From Tabrizicola sp. (lineage in GTDB: Bacteria > Pseudomonadota > Alphaproteobacteria > Rhodobacterales > Rhodobacteraceae), in assembly GCF_030373185.1 (NCBI RefSeq), contig NZ_JAUCZH010000004.1:62001-126000 (forward strand): DNA of 64,000 bases, in the 5' to 3' direction. The position numbers and the translations under genes were made by a program. The notes beneath the pieces are model-generated. The model was not told the DNA's origin, did not search any database, and saw only the letters and a program-made list of their open reading frames with translations. Below are positions 53,509 to 63,435 of this stretch, piece by piece; position 1 is the stretch's first letter; each line of letters begins with the position of its first letter.

Positions 53509-55203
53509 ATGACCCTGTCCCCTGCCCTGACCCTGACCGACCGGGAAAAGGTCAGGGACGAACTCGCCCGTCAGTATGAAATTCTGGAACGCGAGAAATG
53601 GCAGCGGATCATCCTGACCTCCTTTGCTTACGCCCTTTGCGCGCTTTTCACCGATCCAAGTGTGATGGCAATCTTTGTCCTGATCGACATCTTGGCGGAA
53701 GTCGCGGCGCTGAGGCTGTTGCGCGGATTGGACCCGGCGGAGATGCCGGGCCGCTACCGTGCAAGCATCCTCGCCGTCATCATCATGGAAGCCGTGATTG
53801 CTACGGCGGCCGGGTTGGTCTGGCTGGCGGACGACCCCTATGCCAAGGCGCTTGCCGCCGGGCTGGCGATGACGACGCTTTTGCAGCTCAGCACGGTCCG
53901 TTCGATCCACCTGCCTTACGGGCTTGCCGGATTGGTGACAGTCGGATTGATCGTCATGGGCTTCAATCTGGCGCACTGGATCGACCGCGACAGCATGGTC
54001 GGCCTGGTAATTTCGCTGGCTGCCGGCCTTGGCGGGATCGCCTATGCCCTCACCGCCATGTGGTCCAACAATTCCCTCCATCGCGCCAGTGCCGAAGGCG
54101 CAGCGGCCGCCCGGGCGTCGGACGCGGCCAAAAGCCTGTTTCTGGCGCAGATGAGCCACGAGCTGCGCACCCCTCTGAATGCGATCATCGGTCTGGGCGA
54201 GGTCGAGGCGGCAGCGGCGACCGGCACCTCGCAAGACAGGCTACGGACGATTGTAACCTCGGCAAGGGGGCTGGCGGTGGTGCTGGACGATGTGCTGGAC
54301 CTCTCGGCGATCACCGACGGGCGGGTCGCGATCCTGCCGGGGCCGACAGACCTGAGGCTTGCGTTGAAAACCACGGTCGGGGTCTTCGCGCCCGAAGCGG
54401 AACGCGGCGGCAGCAAGTTGTCGTTGATCTTGCCGGAAGACCTGCCGTCGCATGTGCTGCTTGATGCCCAGCGCCTGCGCCAATGCCTGACAAACCTGAT
54501 CGGCAACGCGCTGAAACATGCCGGCGGCAGTTGTGTGCGAATAACAGCCCGGCACCATGGCACGCAGTTGGATATCGAGGTTGCCGATGATGGCCCCGGC
54601 GTCCCGGCAGCCTTGGCGGAAGATCTTTTCCAACCGTTCCGCCGGGGCGGAAACGCCGTGCCGGGACTTGGGTTGGGGCTCGCAATCAGCTGGACCCTGG
54701 CACGGCAGATGGGGGGTGATCTGGTCCATGTCCCGACGCCCAAAGGTGCGGTGTTCCGGCTGGAACTCTCGGCTCCGGTTTCCGGACCGCCTCCGGAATT
54801 GGCAATGCCGGACCTGACAGGGCGCTGCATCCTGATCGTCGATGATATCGCGACGAACCGGCTGGTCGCTTCTGGTCTGGTGCAATCGTTGGGGGCAGAT
54901 GCGATGGAAGCCGAAGGAGGGGCAGAGGCCCTGCGGATCGTGGCCGAGACCCCGGTGGATCTTGTGCTGCTGGACATGGCGATGCCCGGAATGGACGGGT
55001 TCGAGACCTTCCGCCGCCTGCGCGCCGGGCCGGGCCGGGCCGTGCCGGTCGTGGCGATGACCGCCGGCGCCATGGCAGACCAGCGCGCGGCGGTTCTGGC
55101 GGCAGGGCTGGACGGTTTTGTCGCCAAGCCCTTGTTGCCAGAGGCGCTGGGTGCCATTCTTGGCCCGCTTCTGATCCGGCGTACCGCAGGCAACAAGACC
55201 TGA
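53509..55203 (+). CDS. Hybrid sensor histidine kinase/response regulator
   Basis: 564 aa. The N-terminal 185 residues carry about five or six membrane helices with no recognisable extracytoplasmic sensor domain. HisKA follows with the phospho-acceptor MSHELRTPLNAI (His near 217). The ATPase domain holds the N box LTNLIGNALKHA, G1 DDGPGVP and G2 GLGLGLAI. A receiver domain at the C-terminus has ILIVDDIATNR and the phospho-aspartate in VLLDMAMPGMDGF. No output domain or cognate regulator is adjacent. It could report on membrane state or nearby polyamine/amide uptake; this is unproven. Confidence 0.92.
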   Translation: MTLSPALTLTDREKVRDELARQYEILEREKWQRIILTSFAYALCALFTDPSVMAIFVLIDILAEVAALRLLRGLDPAEMPGRYRASILAVIIMEAVIATAAGLVWLADDPYAKALAAGLAMTTLLQLSTVRSIHLPYGLAGLVTVGLIVMGFNLAHWIDRDSMVGLVISLAAGLGGIAYALTAMWSNNSLHRASAEGAAAARASDAAKSLFLAQMSHELRTPLNAIIGLGEVEAAAATGTSQDRLRTIVTSARGLAVVLDDVLDLSAITDGRVAILPGPTDLRLALKTTVGVFAPEAERGGSKLSLILPEDLPSHVLLDAQRLRQCLTNLIGNALKHAGGSCVRITARHHGTQLDIEVADDGPGVPAALAEDLFQPFRRGGNAVPGLGLGLAISWTLARQMGGDLVHVPTPKGAVFRLELSAPVSGPPPELAMPDLTGRCILIVDDIATNRLVASGLVQSLGADAMEAEGGAEALRIVAETPVDLVLLDMAMPGMDGFETFRRLRAGPGRAVPVVAMTAGAMADQRAAVLAAGLDGFVAKPLLPEALGAILGPLLIRRTAGNKT

Positions 55204-55288
55204 AACCGACAAGAAGCGCCGCAGGCAGGCATGACCTCGGCAAGACCAAGCTTCAGGCTAAGCGACGGAATGAATGGAGAGACCAGCA

Positions 55289-56737
55289 ATGATCGGTGAT
55301 CTTGGCGCAGCGGATGCAACCGAACTTGCCGGGCTGGTGGCAAAGGGCGATGCAAGCCCATCCGAACTTCTGGACGCGGCCCTGACCGCTGTCGAGGCAC
55401 GCAATGGCGCGATCAACGCCGTGGTGCTGATGCAGGAGGACGTCGCGCGCCAATCAATTGCCGACGGTCTGCCGATGGGGCCATTCCGGGGGGTGCCGTT
55501 CCTGATCAAGGATCTTGGCGTCGAGGCCAAGGATTTCCCCAGCCACAACGGCAGCCGCTTGCTGGCCAACACCACATACCGGGGCGACAGCAGCATATTC
55601 ACGCGGATCAAGGCCACGGGCGTTGTCACCTTCGGGCGCACGACCAGCCCCGAAGGCGGGATCGGTGCCGCGACCGAGGCCGCCGTCTATGGAGGCCCGA
55701 CCCGGAACCCGTGGAACCTTGACCATACGCCGGGCGGGTCTTCCGGCGGCGCGGGGGCGGCGGTTGCCGCTGGCATCGTGGCTTTCGCGCATGGGTCGGA
55801 TGGCGGGGGGTCGGTGCGGATCCCCGCCGCCTCTTGCGGGCTGTTCGGCTTCAAGCCGACGCGCGCGCGCCTGCCCGATGGCCCTTACGCGGGCGAAGGC
55901 TGGGCGGGCATGGCGATTGACGGGTTCCTGACCCGGTCGGTCCGCGACAGCGCCGTGATGCTGGACGCCTGTGAAGGCGCCGACCTTGGCGCGCCTTACT
56001 GGGCGCCGCCGCTGGCCCGTGGCCATGCCGCCGCGATCAGCCGCCCGCCTCGGCGTTTGCGGGTGGCGATCTGTGAAACCACCCTGACCGGCGAGCCGAT
56101 CCACCCCGAGGTGGCCGAAGCGGTGCGCGCGGCGGGCCGGCTACTGGAAGCGCTGGGCCACAGCGTTGAACCGTCCCGGCCCCGCGCCGATGTGCCGGGC
56201 ATGATGCGGGCCTGGACCGATATCGTCGCCGTCGGCACCGCACTGGGCATCCGGTCGGCCTTGAAGGGCCGCCCCCTGTCCGATGATCTGGTTGAAGGCG
56301 TCGGTCGCGGGGCATGCGCCCATGCTGAAACGCTGCACCCGACGCGCTACCTTGAAGCCGTGGGTGACATCCACGCATTCGGGCGCCAGATGGCCGGGTT
56401 TTTCGAACCCGAGGGCGGTGGCGGGCCTGACATCCTGTTGACCGCCACCCTCGCCGAGCCGCCCGCCAAGGTTGGCCGGTTCAACCATGACACGGAAGAC
56501 TATGTCGCCTACCGCACCGGGCCGGGCGGCATCTTTGCCTATTCCCCGTTTTGCGCGGTGTTCAACGCCTCGGGCCAGCCCGCCGCCAGCCTGCCGCTGG
56601 GCTGGTCTTCAGACGGGCTGCCTATGGGCATCCATCTGGCCGCCGCCTTCGGGCAGGATGAAACCCTCATCGCCTTGTGCGCAGAAGTTGAGCGGGCTTC
56701 CCCTTGGACGGCAAAACGTGCGCCGATGGCAGGGTGA
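55289..56737 (+). CDS. Amidase (amidase-signature family), first copy
   Basis: 482-aa amidase-signature enzyme. The catalytic lysine is in [15 protein letters not shown]. The Gly/Ser-rich signature [14 protein letters not shown] and the nucleophile serine in [26 protein letters not shown] are intact, so Ser-cisSer-Lys is complete. It could hydrolyse a small amide; GatA is unlikely because gatB/gatC are absent. The ATG at 55289 has a GAGAG ribosome site; the track's ATG five codons upstream lacks one. It lies 78 bases ahead of the transporter operon. Confidence 0.9.
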   Translation: MIGDLGAADATELAGLVAKGDASPSELLDAALTAVEARNGAINAVVLMQEDVARQSIADGLPMGPFRGVPFLIKDLGVEAKDFPSHNGSRLLANTTYRGDSSIFTRIKATGVVTFGRTTSPEGGIGAATEAAVYGGPTRNPWNLDHTPGGSSGGAGAAVAAGIVAFAHGSDGGGSVRIPAASCGLFGFKPTRARLPDGPYAGEGWAGMAIDGFLTRSVRDSAVMLDACEGADLGAPYWAPPLARGHAAAISRPPRRLRVAICETTLTGEPIHPEVAEAVRAAGRLLEALGHSVEPSRPRADVPGMMRAWTDIVAVGTALGIRSALKGRPLSDDLVEGVGRGACAHAETLHPTRYLEAVGDIHAFGRQMAGFFEPEGGGGPDILLTATLAEPPAKVGRFNHDTEDYVAYRTGPGGIFAYSPFCAVFNASGQPAASLPLGWSSDGLPMGIHLAAAFGQDETLIALCAEVERASPWTAKRAPMAG

Positions 56738-56815
56738 CGGGGAAGGAATCGCTTGTCACAGGGCAACCGGGCAGACCAATATGATCAAATGAATGGAAAT
56801 GAAGGGGGTGTGACC

Positions 56816-57889
56816 GTGGCCGACGAGGTGACGATCTCTGCCCGAAATGTCGTGAAGGTCTTTGGCCAGGGTGCTTCGCAAATGCGGGCGCTGGACGATG
56901 TGTCGGTCGATATCCGGCGGGGGGAATTCTTCACGCTTCTTGGGCCGTCGGGCTGTGGCAAGACCACGCTTCTGCGCCTGATCGCGGGGTTCGAGATGCC
57001 CTCGGCCGGGACGATCCTGCTGGAAGGGGCCGATATCACCACCCTGCCGCCAAACCGCCGCCCGGTGAACACGGTGTTTCAAAGCTATGCGCTGTTTCCG
57101 CATCTGACCGTGGCGCAGAACGTGGCCTTTGGTCTTGAAATGCTGGGCAAACCTGCGGCCGAAGTGCGCGCCACGACCGAACGGATGCTGGCGCTGGTCA
57201 AACTGGAAGCGCTGGCAGGCCGCAAGACGTCACAGCTTTCAGGCGGCCAGCAACAGCGGGTGGCACTGGCGCGCGCGCTGGCACCGCAGCCGAAAGTCTT
57301 GCTGCTGGACGAACCCCTTTCGGCGCTCGATCTGAAGCTGCGCAAGGAAATGCAGATCGAGCTGAAGCGGTTGCAACTGGAAACCGGCATCACCTTCGTC
57401 TTCGTGACCCACGATCAGGAAGAAGCGCTGACCATGTCGGACCGGATCGGCGTGATGTCGAACGGCAAGCTGCAACAGGTGGGCAGCGCCAAGGATATCT
57501 ACACCCGCCCGAAGAACCGCTTTGTCGCCAGCTTCATCGGCGAGACGAATTTCCTGACCGGCACGGCCGAGGCCGGGGGCGTGCGCCTGCCGACTGGCGA
57601 CCTCATCTCGATTGGACTGTCGGCAGCCGATGTCGGACGCGCCGCTACCGTGACCCTGCGGCCTGAACAGTTGCGGCTGGGGGCAGTCTCTGACCCCGGG
57701 GCAATCCCTGCCCGGGTGGCGGCACTGGTCTATTTTGGGACCGACACCCATTGTCACCTGCACCTGTCCGACGGAACCGAGGTGGTCGCCCGCCTGCAAA
57801 GCCCAGCCGATGGCGAAAGCGGGTTGGTGCAGGGGCAAGAGGTCGGCATTGGCTTTGCCCCGGGTGCAGCACAGCGGGTGGAGGACTGA
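56816..57889 (+). CDS. potA: Spermidine/putrescine-type ABC transporter ATP-binding protein
   Basis: The ATPase of a polyamine-type importer, 357 aa. Walker [14 protein letters not shown], signature [15 protein letters not shown], Walker [13 protein letters not shown] and the H-loop [12 protein letters not shown] are all present, with a C-terminal TOBE domain ([10 protein letters not shown]). The GTG at 56816 ([13 protein letters not shown]) is favoured by AGGGGG 7 bases upstream; an ATG at 56789 and the track's TTG at 56753 are alternatives. It overlaps potB by one base. Confidence 0.9.
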   Translation: MADEVTISARNVVKVFGQGASQMRALDDVSVDIRRGEFFTLLGPSGCGKTTLLRLIAGFEMPSAGTILLEGADITTLPPNRRPVNTVFQSYALFPHLTVAQNVAFGLEMLGKPAAEVRATTERMLALVKLEALAGRKTSQLSGGQQQRVALARALAPQPKVLLLDEPLSALDLKLRKEMQIELKRLQLETGITFVFVTHDQEEALTMSDRIGVMSNGKLQQVGSAKDIYTRPKNRFVASFIGETNFLTGTAEAGGVRLPTGDLISIGLSAADVGRAATVTLRPEQLRLGAVSDPGAIPARVAALVYFGTDTHCHLHLSDGTEVVARLQSPADGESGLVQGQEVGIGFAPGAAQRVED

Positions 57890-58800
57890 TGAGCCCCGCC
57901 GAGGAAAATGCCGTAAGGACTTCGGCGCGCAACGGCTGGCTTTTGTCGACGCCCGCGCTGGTGGTGCTGACCTTTGCGGCGGCAGGGCCGCTTTTGATCG
58001 TGCTGGTCTATTCCTTCCTGACCCCGGGCCAGCATGGCAATGTGATCTGGGAATTCTCGACCGGCGGCTGGGTCGGAATCCTGTGGTCAAAGGACATCTT
58101 TACCGGCGAATGGGCGCTGGCCGATGCGCATCTGTCGATCTTCTGGCGGTCGCTCTGGCTGTCGCTGCTGACCACGGTCTTCACCTTTGTCGTGGGCTTC
58201 CCGACTGCATGGTTCATTGCCACGCGTGCGCCCAAGGAACGGGCGCTGTGGCTGTTTCTGATCACCATTCCGTTCTGGACCAACCTGCTGATCCGCACCT
58301 ATGCGATCAACGAGGTCTTGCGGAAGGAAGGGCTGATGAACACGGTCCTCATGGGTCTTGGCATCACCGACACCCCGATCGAGGTGCTGTATACCCCGAC
58401 GGCGATCTTCATCGGGATGACCTATGTTTATCTGCCGCTGATGGTGCTGCCCCTGTTTGCCGCCATCGACCGCTTCGACATGAAACTGCTGGAAGCCGCC
58501 TATGACCTTTACGCCAGTCGCTGGCGCGTGCTGCGCCGGGTGATCCTGCCGATCGTCAAGCCGGGGATCGTGGCGGGGTCGATCCTTGTCTTCGTGCCGT
58601 CGCTTGGGGCCTATGTCACGCCGCGCGTGCTGGGCGGTGGCAAGCAGATGATGATCGGCAATTTCATCGAGCTGCAATTCCTGCAAGGCAAGAACTGGCC
58701 GCTGGGTGCGGCACTGTCGATGCTGCTTCTGATGATCGTGATGGTCGCGCTCTTGGTCTATGTCCGTTACGCGAACAAGGGGTCTTCCGGCCATGGCTGA
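57889..58800 (+). CDS. potB: Polyamine-type ABC transporter permease
   Basis: 303-aa inner-membrane permease with six predicted helices. LSTPALVVLTFAAAGPLLIVLVYSF is the first helix; the EAA loop YDLYASRWRVLRRVILPIVKPGIVAGSILVF couples to the ATPase. The start ([12 protein letters not shown]) overlaps the potA stop as TGATG; the track's 46 upstream residues lie inside potA. Resembles PotB/PotH. Works with the next permease as a heterodimer. Confidence 0.93.
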   Translation: MSPAEENAVRTSARNGWLLSTPALVVLTFAAAGPLLIVLVYSFLTPGQHGNVIWEFSTGGWVGILWSKDIFTGEWALADAHLSIFWRSLWLSLLTTVFTFVVGFPTAWFIATRAPKERALWLFLITIPFWTNLLIRTYAINEVLRKEGLMNTVLMGLGITDTPIEVLYTPTAIFIGMTYVYLPLMVLPLFAAIDRFDMKLLEAAYDLYASRWRVLRRVILPIVKPGIVAGSILVFVPSLGAYVTPRVLGGGKQMMIGNFIELQFLQGKNWPLGAALSMLLLMIVMVALLVYVRYANKGSSGHG

Positions 58801-59596
58801 GCGCAGCTTCCACGTCGCCCGCCTGCCCGGCTTTGCCACCACGGCAATCATCGTCTTTCTGGCGCTTTACCTGCCGATCATCACGCTGGTGGTCTATTCC
58901 TTCAACGCCTCTACCTCGCTTGCGGTCTGGGGCGGGTTCTCGCTGGACTGGTATGCAAAGGCCTGGGCCAATACGCAGGTCAAGGACGCGACCATGCGGT
59001 CGCTGATCATCGCAAGCTTTGCGGCGCTGATCTCGACCACGGTGGCCACGATGGCGGCACTTGGCACCACGCGGCGGCGGGCCTTCAAGGGCCAGACGGC
59101 GATCTATGTGATGATCAACCAGCCCCTGATGGTGCCAGAGATCGTGACTGCGGTGGCGCTGATGATCCTGTTCGGGTTGATCAAGCAGGCAACAGGCATC
59201 CACGGGCTTGGCTATCTGATCCTGGCCCATTCGGCCTTCTGCATCCCCTTTGCCTATCTGCCGATCCGCGCCCGGCTGGAAGGCATGGACCTGACGCTGG
59301 AAACGGCGGCGGCCGATCTTTATGCTACGCCCTGGCAGACCTTCCGCCGGGTGACGCTGCCACTTCTGGCCCCCGGCATGATCGCCGGGGCTATGCTGGC
59401 CTTCGTCATCAGCCTTGATGACGTGGTGATTACCGAGTTCGTGAAATCGGGCGGGCAGGACACCTTGCCCACCTACATGCTGGGCCAGTTGCGCCGCCAG
59501 CTGACGCCCGAGATCAACGCGATCTCGACCATGCTTCTGGCGGTGACCGTGGTGCTGCTGACCGCGTTCTTCCTTCTGACGCGCAAGAAAGACTGA
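58793..59596 (+). CDS. potC: Polyamine-type ABC transporter permease
   Basis: 267-aa permease, six helices. TTAIIVFLALYLPIITLVVYSFN opens the protein. The EAA loop is AAADLYATPWQTFRRVTLPLLAPGMIAGAMLAFVIS. AIYVMINQPLMVPEIVTAVALMILFG matches PotC/PotI. It overlaps potB by 8 bases, chosen start MAERSFHVARLPG. No lipoprotein signal or extra domains. Confidence 0.93.
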   Translation: MAERSFHVARLPGFATTAIIVFLALYLPIITLVVYSFNASTSLAVWGGFSLDWYAKAWANTQVKDATMRSLIIASFAALISTTVATMAALGTTRRRAFKGQTAIYVMINQPLMVPEIVTAVALMILFGLIKQATGIHGLGYLILAHSAFCIPFAYLPIRARLEGMDLTLETAAADLYATPWQTFRRVTLPLLAPGMIAGAMLAFVISLDDVVITEFVKSGGQDTLPTYMLGQLRRQLTPEINAISTMLLAVTVVLLTAFFLLTRKKD

Positions 59597-59623
59597 AAAG
59601 ACCAACCAACCGGGAGACCTCTG

Positions 59624-60649
59624 ATGAACAGACTGATGACGGCAACCGCACTTCTGCTGGCCACGACGGGCCTCGCTTCGGCCGAGGGCGTGCTGCAGCT
59701 TTACAACTGGGGCAACTACACCAGCCCCGAGCTTCTGGAGAAGTTCAAGGCCGAAACCGGGATCACGGTGACCGTGACCGACTATGACAGCAACGACGTG
59801 GCGCTGGCCAAGATCGAGGCTGGCGGCCATGGGTTCGACCTTGTGGTGCCTTCGGCCAACTATGTGCAGATCTTCACCGAAAAGGGCCTGACCACACCGC
59901 TGGACCTTGCCCGCCTGCCGAACCACGCCAACATCGCCCCCGAATGGCGCGGTGTCGAATGGGATCCGGGCCGCGCGAACTCGATCCCGTGGCAGTGGGG
60001 TACAGTGGGCGTTGCGGTGGATACCGCGATCTACGGCGGCGACATCAACACCTCGGCCGTCTGGCTGGAAGTGCCGGATGAGTTGAAGGGCAAGATCAAC
60101 GTCGTGCCGGAAATGACCGACATCGTGACCCTTGCCACGCTTTACTACGGTGGCCAGCCGTGCAGCGAAGACCTTGAAGTGCTGAAGAAGGTCCGCGACG
60201 GCCTGCTTGCGGCCAAGCCGAACTGGATCGCCATGGACTATGGCGCGACCGAGAAGATGTCGAACAAGGACTGGGCGGCCTCGGTCAACTGGAACGGATC
60301 GACCATGCGGATCCGGCAGAACCTGCCGACCGTGGCCTATGGCTACCCGCGCGAGGGCTATACGCTCTGGATGGACAGCGTGATGCTGTTGAAGGACGCG
60401 CAGAATGTCGATGAAGCCTATGCCTTCATGGACTTCATCCTGAAGCCGGAAAACGCGGCGATGATCTCGAACTTCGCCCGCTATGCGAACGGGGTGAGTG
60501 GGTCGGAAGCCTTCATGGACCCCGAGATGGCAACGGCGCCAGAGGTGGTGATCCCGGAAGAACACAAGGCCGCCGGTGTCTTCATGCCGGTTTGCAGCGA
60601 AACGTCGCGGGAATACATGACCGCGATCTGGACCGAACTGCAAAAGTGA
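59624..60649 (+). CDS. potD: Polyamine-type periplasmic binding protein
   Basis: 341-aa solute-binding protein of the PotD/PotF group. Signal peptide MNRLMTATALLLATTGLASA, then mature EGVLQLYNWGNYTSPELLEKFKAETGI, the typical first lobe. YDSNDVALAKIEAGGHGFDLVVPS and PWQWGTVGVAVDT follow; aromatic/acidic residues for amine binding (YNWGNY, WQWGTV, WMDSVMLLKDA) are present. It closes the operon in the order potABCD and is followed by a strong terminator. The neighbouring amidases suggest the ligand could be an amide or acylated amine. Confidence 0.92.
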   Translation: MNRLMTATALLLATTGLASAEGVLQLYNWGNYTSPELLEKFKAETGITVTVTDYDSNDVALAKIEAGGHGFDLVVPSANYVQIFTEKGLTTPLDLARLPNHANIAPEWRGVEWDPGRANSIPWQWGTVGVAVDTAIYGGDINTSAVWLEVPDELKGKINVVPEMTDIVTLATLYYGGQPCSEDLEVLKKVRDGLLAAKPNWIAMDYGATEKMSNKDWAASVNWNGSTMRIRQNLPTVAYGYPREGYTLWMDSVMLLKDAQNVDEAYAFMDFILKPENAAMISNFARYANGVSGSEAFMDPEMATAPEVVIPEEHKAAGVFMPVCSETSREYMTAIWTELQK

Positions 60650-60668
60650 CCATCGCCTGCTGACCGGA

Positions 60669-60692
60669 GTGCCGGGGCCAAGGCCCCGGCAC
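60669..60692 (+). terminator. Terminator after the transporter operon
   Basis: GTGCCGGGGCC and GGCCCCGGCAC form a perfect 11-bp stem with a 2-base loop, 20 bases past the potD stop, followed by ACTTT. A strong GC stem in the expected place. Confidence 0.75.
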
Positions 60693-60727
60693 CTCCACTT
60701 TGCTGGCGCGGGCCGTCGCCCTGCGCA

Positions 60728-60776
60728 GCGGGGGCGCTTCGCCCCCCGCACCCCCAAAGAGTATTTGGAAAAGAGC
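60728..60776 (+). repeat. GC hairpin with dispersed GAGTATTT motif, copy 2
   Basis: GCGGGGGCG pairs with CGCCCCCCGC around a short loop (60728-60749), and after ACCCCC comes GAGTATTTGGAAAAGAGCA (60758-60776), ending 5 bases before the second amidase ATG. The motif copy at 42255-42274 is nearly identical. It may be a mobile or functional intergenic element; here it also forms the leader of the amidase gene. Confidence 0.65.
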
Positions 60777-60781
60777 AAGCC

Positions 60782-62206
60782 ATGCTGGAGTGGTCGGCAA
60801 CACGGTTGAGCGATGCGATTCACAGCCGCAAGGTGGCGCCGTCCGAAGTGATGGCCACCCATCTGGCACGGGTTGCCGCGGTGAATGGCGCGGTGAATGC
60901 CATTGTCTCGACGGTGGACCCTGATGTGCTGATGGCCCGGGCACGGGCCTTGGATGACGTGGCGCCGGTGGGTTGGCTGCATGGTATTCCGCTTGCCGTA
61001 AAGGACGTTGTGGCGACGGCGGGGTTGCGGACGACCTGGGGCTCGCCGATCCATGCCGACCATGTGCCCATGGCGGATGACCTTTTGGCCGCGCGGATGC
61101 GGGGCGCCGGGGCGATCTTCACCGGCAAGACCAATGTGCCGGAATGGGGCCAAGGGTCGCACAGCTTCAACCCGGTCTTTGGCGTGACGCGCAACCCCTA
61201 TGACCTGACGCGTTCCGCCGGAGGGTCTTCAGGCGGGGCGGCCGCGGGGCTGGCGACAAGGATGCTCTGGCTGGCGGACGGGTCCGACATGATGGGGTCT
61301 CTGCGCAACCCCGCCGCCTTTTGCAATGTCTACGGCTTTCGCCCAACCTGGGGGCTGGTGCCAGGTGATGCCGAAGGCGACACCTACCTTGCCACCCTGA
61401 CGACGGATGGCCCCATGGCCCGCACGGTCGAGGACCTGGCGCGATTTCTGACTGTCATGGCGGGCGAGAACCCAGAGGTGCCGTTTCCCCGCCCTGTGCC
61501 GGACCTGCTGTCCGGGCTGGACCGGGGGGCAAGGGGCCTGAAGATCGGCTGGCTGGCCGATTGGGGCGGGGCCTACCCGATGGAACCGGGCATCCTTGAC
61601 GCCTGCGAAACGGGCCTGCGCCTGTTGGAAGACATGGGGGCCGTGGTGGAGCCCCTGCCCCCACCCTTCCCCGCCGAAAAGCTGTGGCACGCCTGGACCA
61701 CCTTGCGGGCAATGCTGAACGCAGGCGCGAAGCGCTCCCTGGCCGAGGATCCCGTCAAACGTGCCCTGACCAAGCCCGAAAGCTTGTGGGAAATCGAACA
61801 GGGACTTGGCCTTTCGGCGCAAGCTGTCCATGCGGCCAGCGTGATACGCAGCCGCTGGCATGCCCATGCGGCGCGTCTCTTTGACAGGTTCGATGCGCTT
61901 GTTCTGCCAAGCGCGCAGGTCTGGCCCTTCCCCGCCGACTGGCGCTGGCCCAACCGGATTGCCGGACGCCCCATGGACACCTACCACCGCTGGATGGAAG
62001 TGGTGGTCCCCGCCAGCCTGATCGGTCTGCCCGCGCTTTCGGTGCCGGTGGGGTTTGGGCCCAAGGGGTTGCCAATGGGCATGCAGATCATCGGCCGGTC
62101 GGGCGATGATGCCGGGGTGCTGGCGATCGGGCAGGCATGGCACCGCGCGACGGAATGGCCGCAAAGGCAACCGCCTGCGCTGGCAATCGAAGCGGGATCG
62201 GGCTAA
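60782..62206 (+). CDS. Amidase (amidase-signature family), second copy
   Basis: 474-aa amidase-signature enzyme. GIPLAVKDVVATAG carries the lysine. AGGSSGGAAAGLATRM and LADGSDMMGSLRNPAAFCNVYGFRPTWGL carry the serines; the DMMGSLRNPA form differs from the GGGSVRIPA form of the first copy, so the two belong to different subfamilies. The catalytic triad is intact. It lies downstream of the potABCD-type operon but after a terminator, so it may be separately transcribed. Substrate unknown. Confidence 0.9.
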   Translation: MLEWSATRLSDAIHSRKVAPSEVMATHLARVAAVNGAVNAIVSTVDPDVLMARARALDDVAPVGWLHGIPLAVKDVVATAGLRTTWGSPIHADHVPMADDLLAARMRGAGAIFTGKTNVPEWGQGSHSFNPVFGVTRNPYDLTRSAGGSSGGAAAGLATRMLWLADGSDMMGSLRNPAAFCNVYGFRPTWGLVPGDAEGDTYLATLTTDGPMARTVEDLARFLTVMAGENPEVPFPRPVPDLLSGLDRGARGLKIGWLADWGGAYPMEPGILDACETGLRLLEDMGAVVEPLPPPFPAEKLWHAWTTLRAMLNAGAKRSLAEDPVKRALTKPESLWEIEQGLGLSAQAVHAASVIRSRWHAHAARLFDRFDALVLPSAQVWPFPADWRWPNRIAGRPMDTYHRWMEVVVPASLIGLPALSVPVGFGPKGLPMGMQIIGRSGDDAGVLAIGQAWHRATEWPQRQPPALAIEAGSG

Positions 62207-62357
62207 GTCCGCGGCAACTTGCGCAAGAGGGGGCGACCTTCTTGCAGCCTTGCACCGAGCAAAGGCGGGGCATCAGAGTGATCCCCCCAAAGAAATTTGA
62301 CAGTTCCGAAAGCTCCGATCTGAAGTCTGCTGACCTCCAAGAACGAGGAGAACAGAC

Positions 62358-62657
62358 ATGTCGAAACGCAAGAACCACGATGCGGCATTCAAGGCTCGAT
62401 CGGCGTCAGAGGCACTGAAGGGGGAACGCAACTCGTCCGAATTGGCCACCGCTTGCGAGGTGCATCCGACGATGATCCATCAATGGAAGTAGGCACTTCT
62501 GGAAGGTACTGCGGGCATCCGTGAGCACGGAGGCAAGGCAGCGACTGAGATTGCCGAGGACACGTTCCGTGATCTGCATGCCAAGATCGGAGATCTGGCG
62601 GTAGCTAGTGTTCTTTTCACGAAAGCTCTAGCCGTGGATCGGGAAGCCAGGCGGGGC
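62358..62657 (+). pseudogene. IS3 transposase orfA, interrupted by a stop
   Basis: MSKRKNHDAAFKARSASEAL opens the helix-turn-helix protein of IS3 elements. A TAG at 62490-62492 follows MIHQWK after only 44 codons. The reading then continues as an OrfA-like tail (LLEGTAGIREHGGKAA, DLHAKIGDLAVA) in the same frame, so this is a nonsense mutation, not an unrelated short gene. Confidence 0.82.
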
Positions 62658-63435
62658 ATGATCGAACGGAACCACCCCACGCCGTCGGGGCATAGTGCCG
62701 CCTGCTGTCGATCTCGCGGTCGGCGTTCCATTACATGCCGCAGGGCGAAACCGTGATGAATCTCGACCTGAGCTGTCGATCGACAAGCATTTCCTGGAAA
62801 CCCCGTTTTACGGCGTGCGGCAGATGCGATTGATGCCGATTTACCAAAAGCCCAACACCAGCAAGCCCGACACCAGCAAGCCCGCGAAGGGCCACAAGAC
62901 CTACCCCTATCTGCTAGACGGGCTGCGGATCTACCGCCCCAGCAAGTTCTGGTGCGCCGACATCACTTATTCGCCTATGCGCAAAGGGCTCCTCTGTCTG
63001 GTGGCCATCATGGACTGGCTCACCCGGAAGGTGCTGGCCCGGCGCAATTCAAACTCGCTAGAGGCCGACTTCTGCCTCGAGGCGCAGATCGAGGCCATCC
63101 ACAAGTTCCGCCCGCCCGAGATCATGTATGCCGACCAAGGGTCGCAGACCACGTCCGTCTACTGGACCGACAGACTGAAGCGGGCCAAAACCAAGATCTC
63201 GACCGACGGCAAAGCCCGGTATCTCGACAACATCTTCATCGAGCGGCTCTGGCGCCCCCTCAAGTATGAATGCGCCTATCTGCATGCTTGGGGAACCGAG
63301 GCCAAGGCCGGCGTCGGACGCTGGATCACCTTCTACAACCACTTGCGGCCCCGCGCCGTCCATGGCGAACAACCAGCCGACGTGGTCAACTTCAACGCAA
63401 CCCGAAACGATCAGCAGGTGCAGGTAGCAGCTAAG
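62658..63435 (+). pseudogene. IS3 transposase orfB, frameshifted and rearranged
   Basis: MIERNHPT (frame of orfA) continues as RLLSISRSAFHYMPQGET in a second frame and as FLETPFYGVRQM onward in a third, so at least two frameshifts are present. About 23 residues expected between GVRQM and LMPIYQKP are missing, and NTSKP/DTSKP is tandemly duplicated. DDE residues survive in WCADITY, YADQGSQ and IERLWRPLKYE. The normal stop is lost, so the track ORF runs into unrelated sequence. Confidence 0.82.

Noticed and set aside
58664-61162. 832-aa minus-strand ORF across the transporter and amidase genes
   Set aside because: It is antisense to potBCD-type genes and amidase with intact motifs; composition is His/Arg/Gly-rich with no family features. 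A GC-rich shadow frame.
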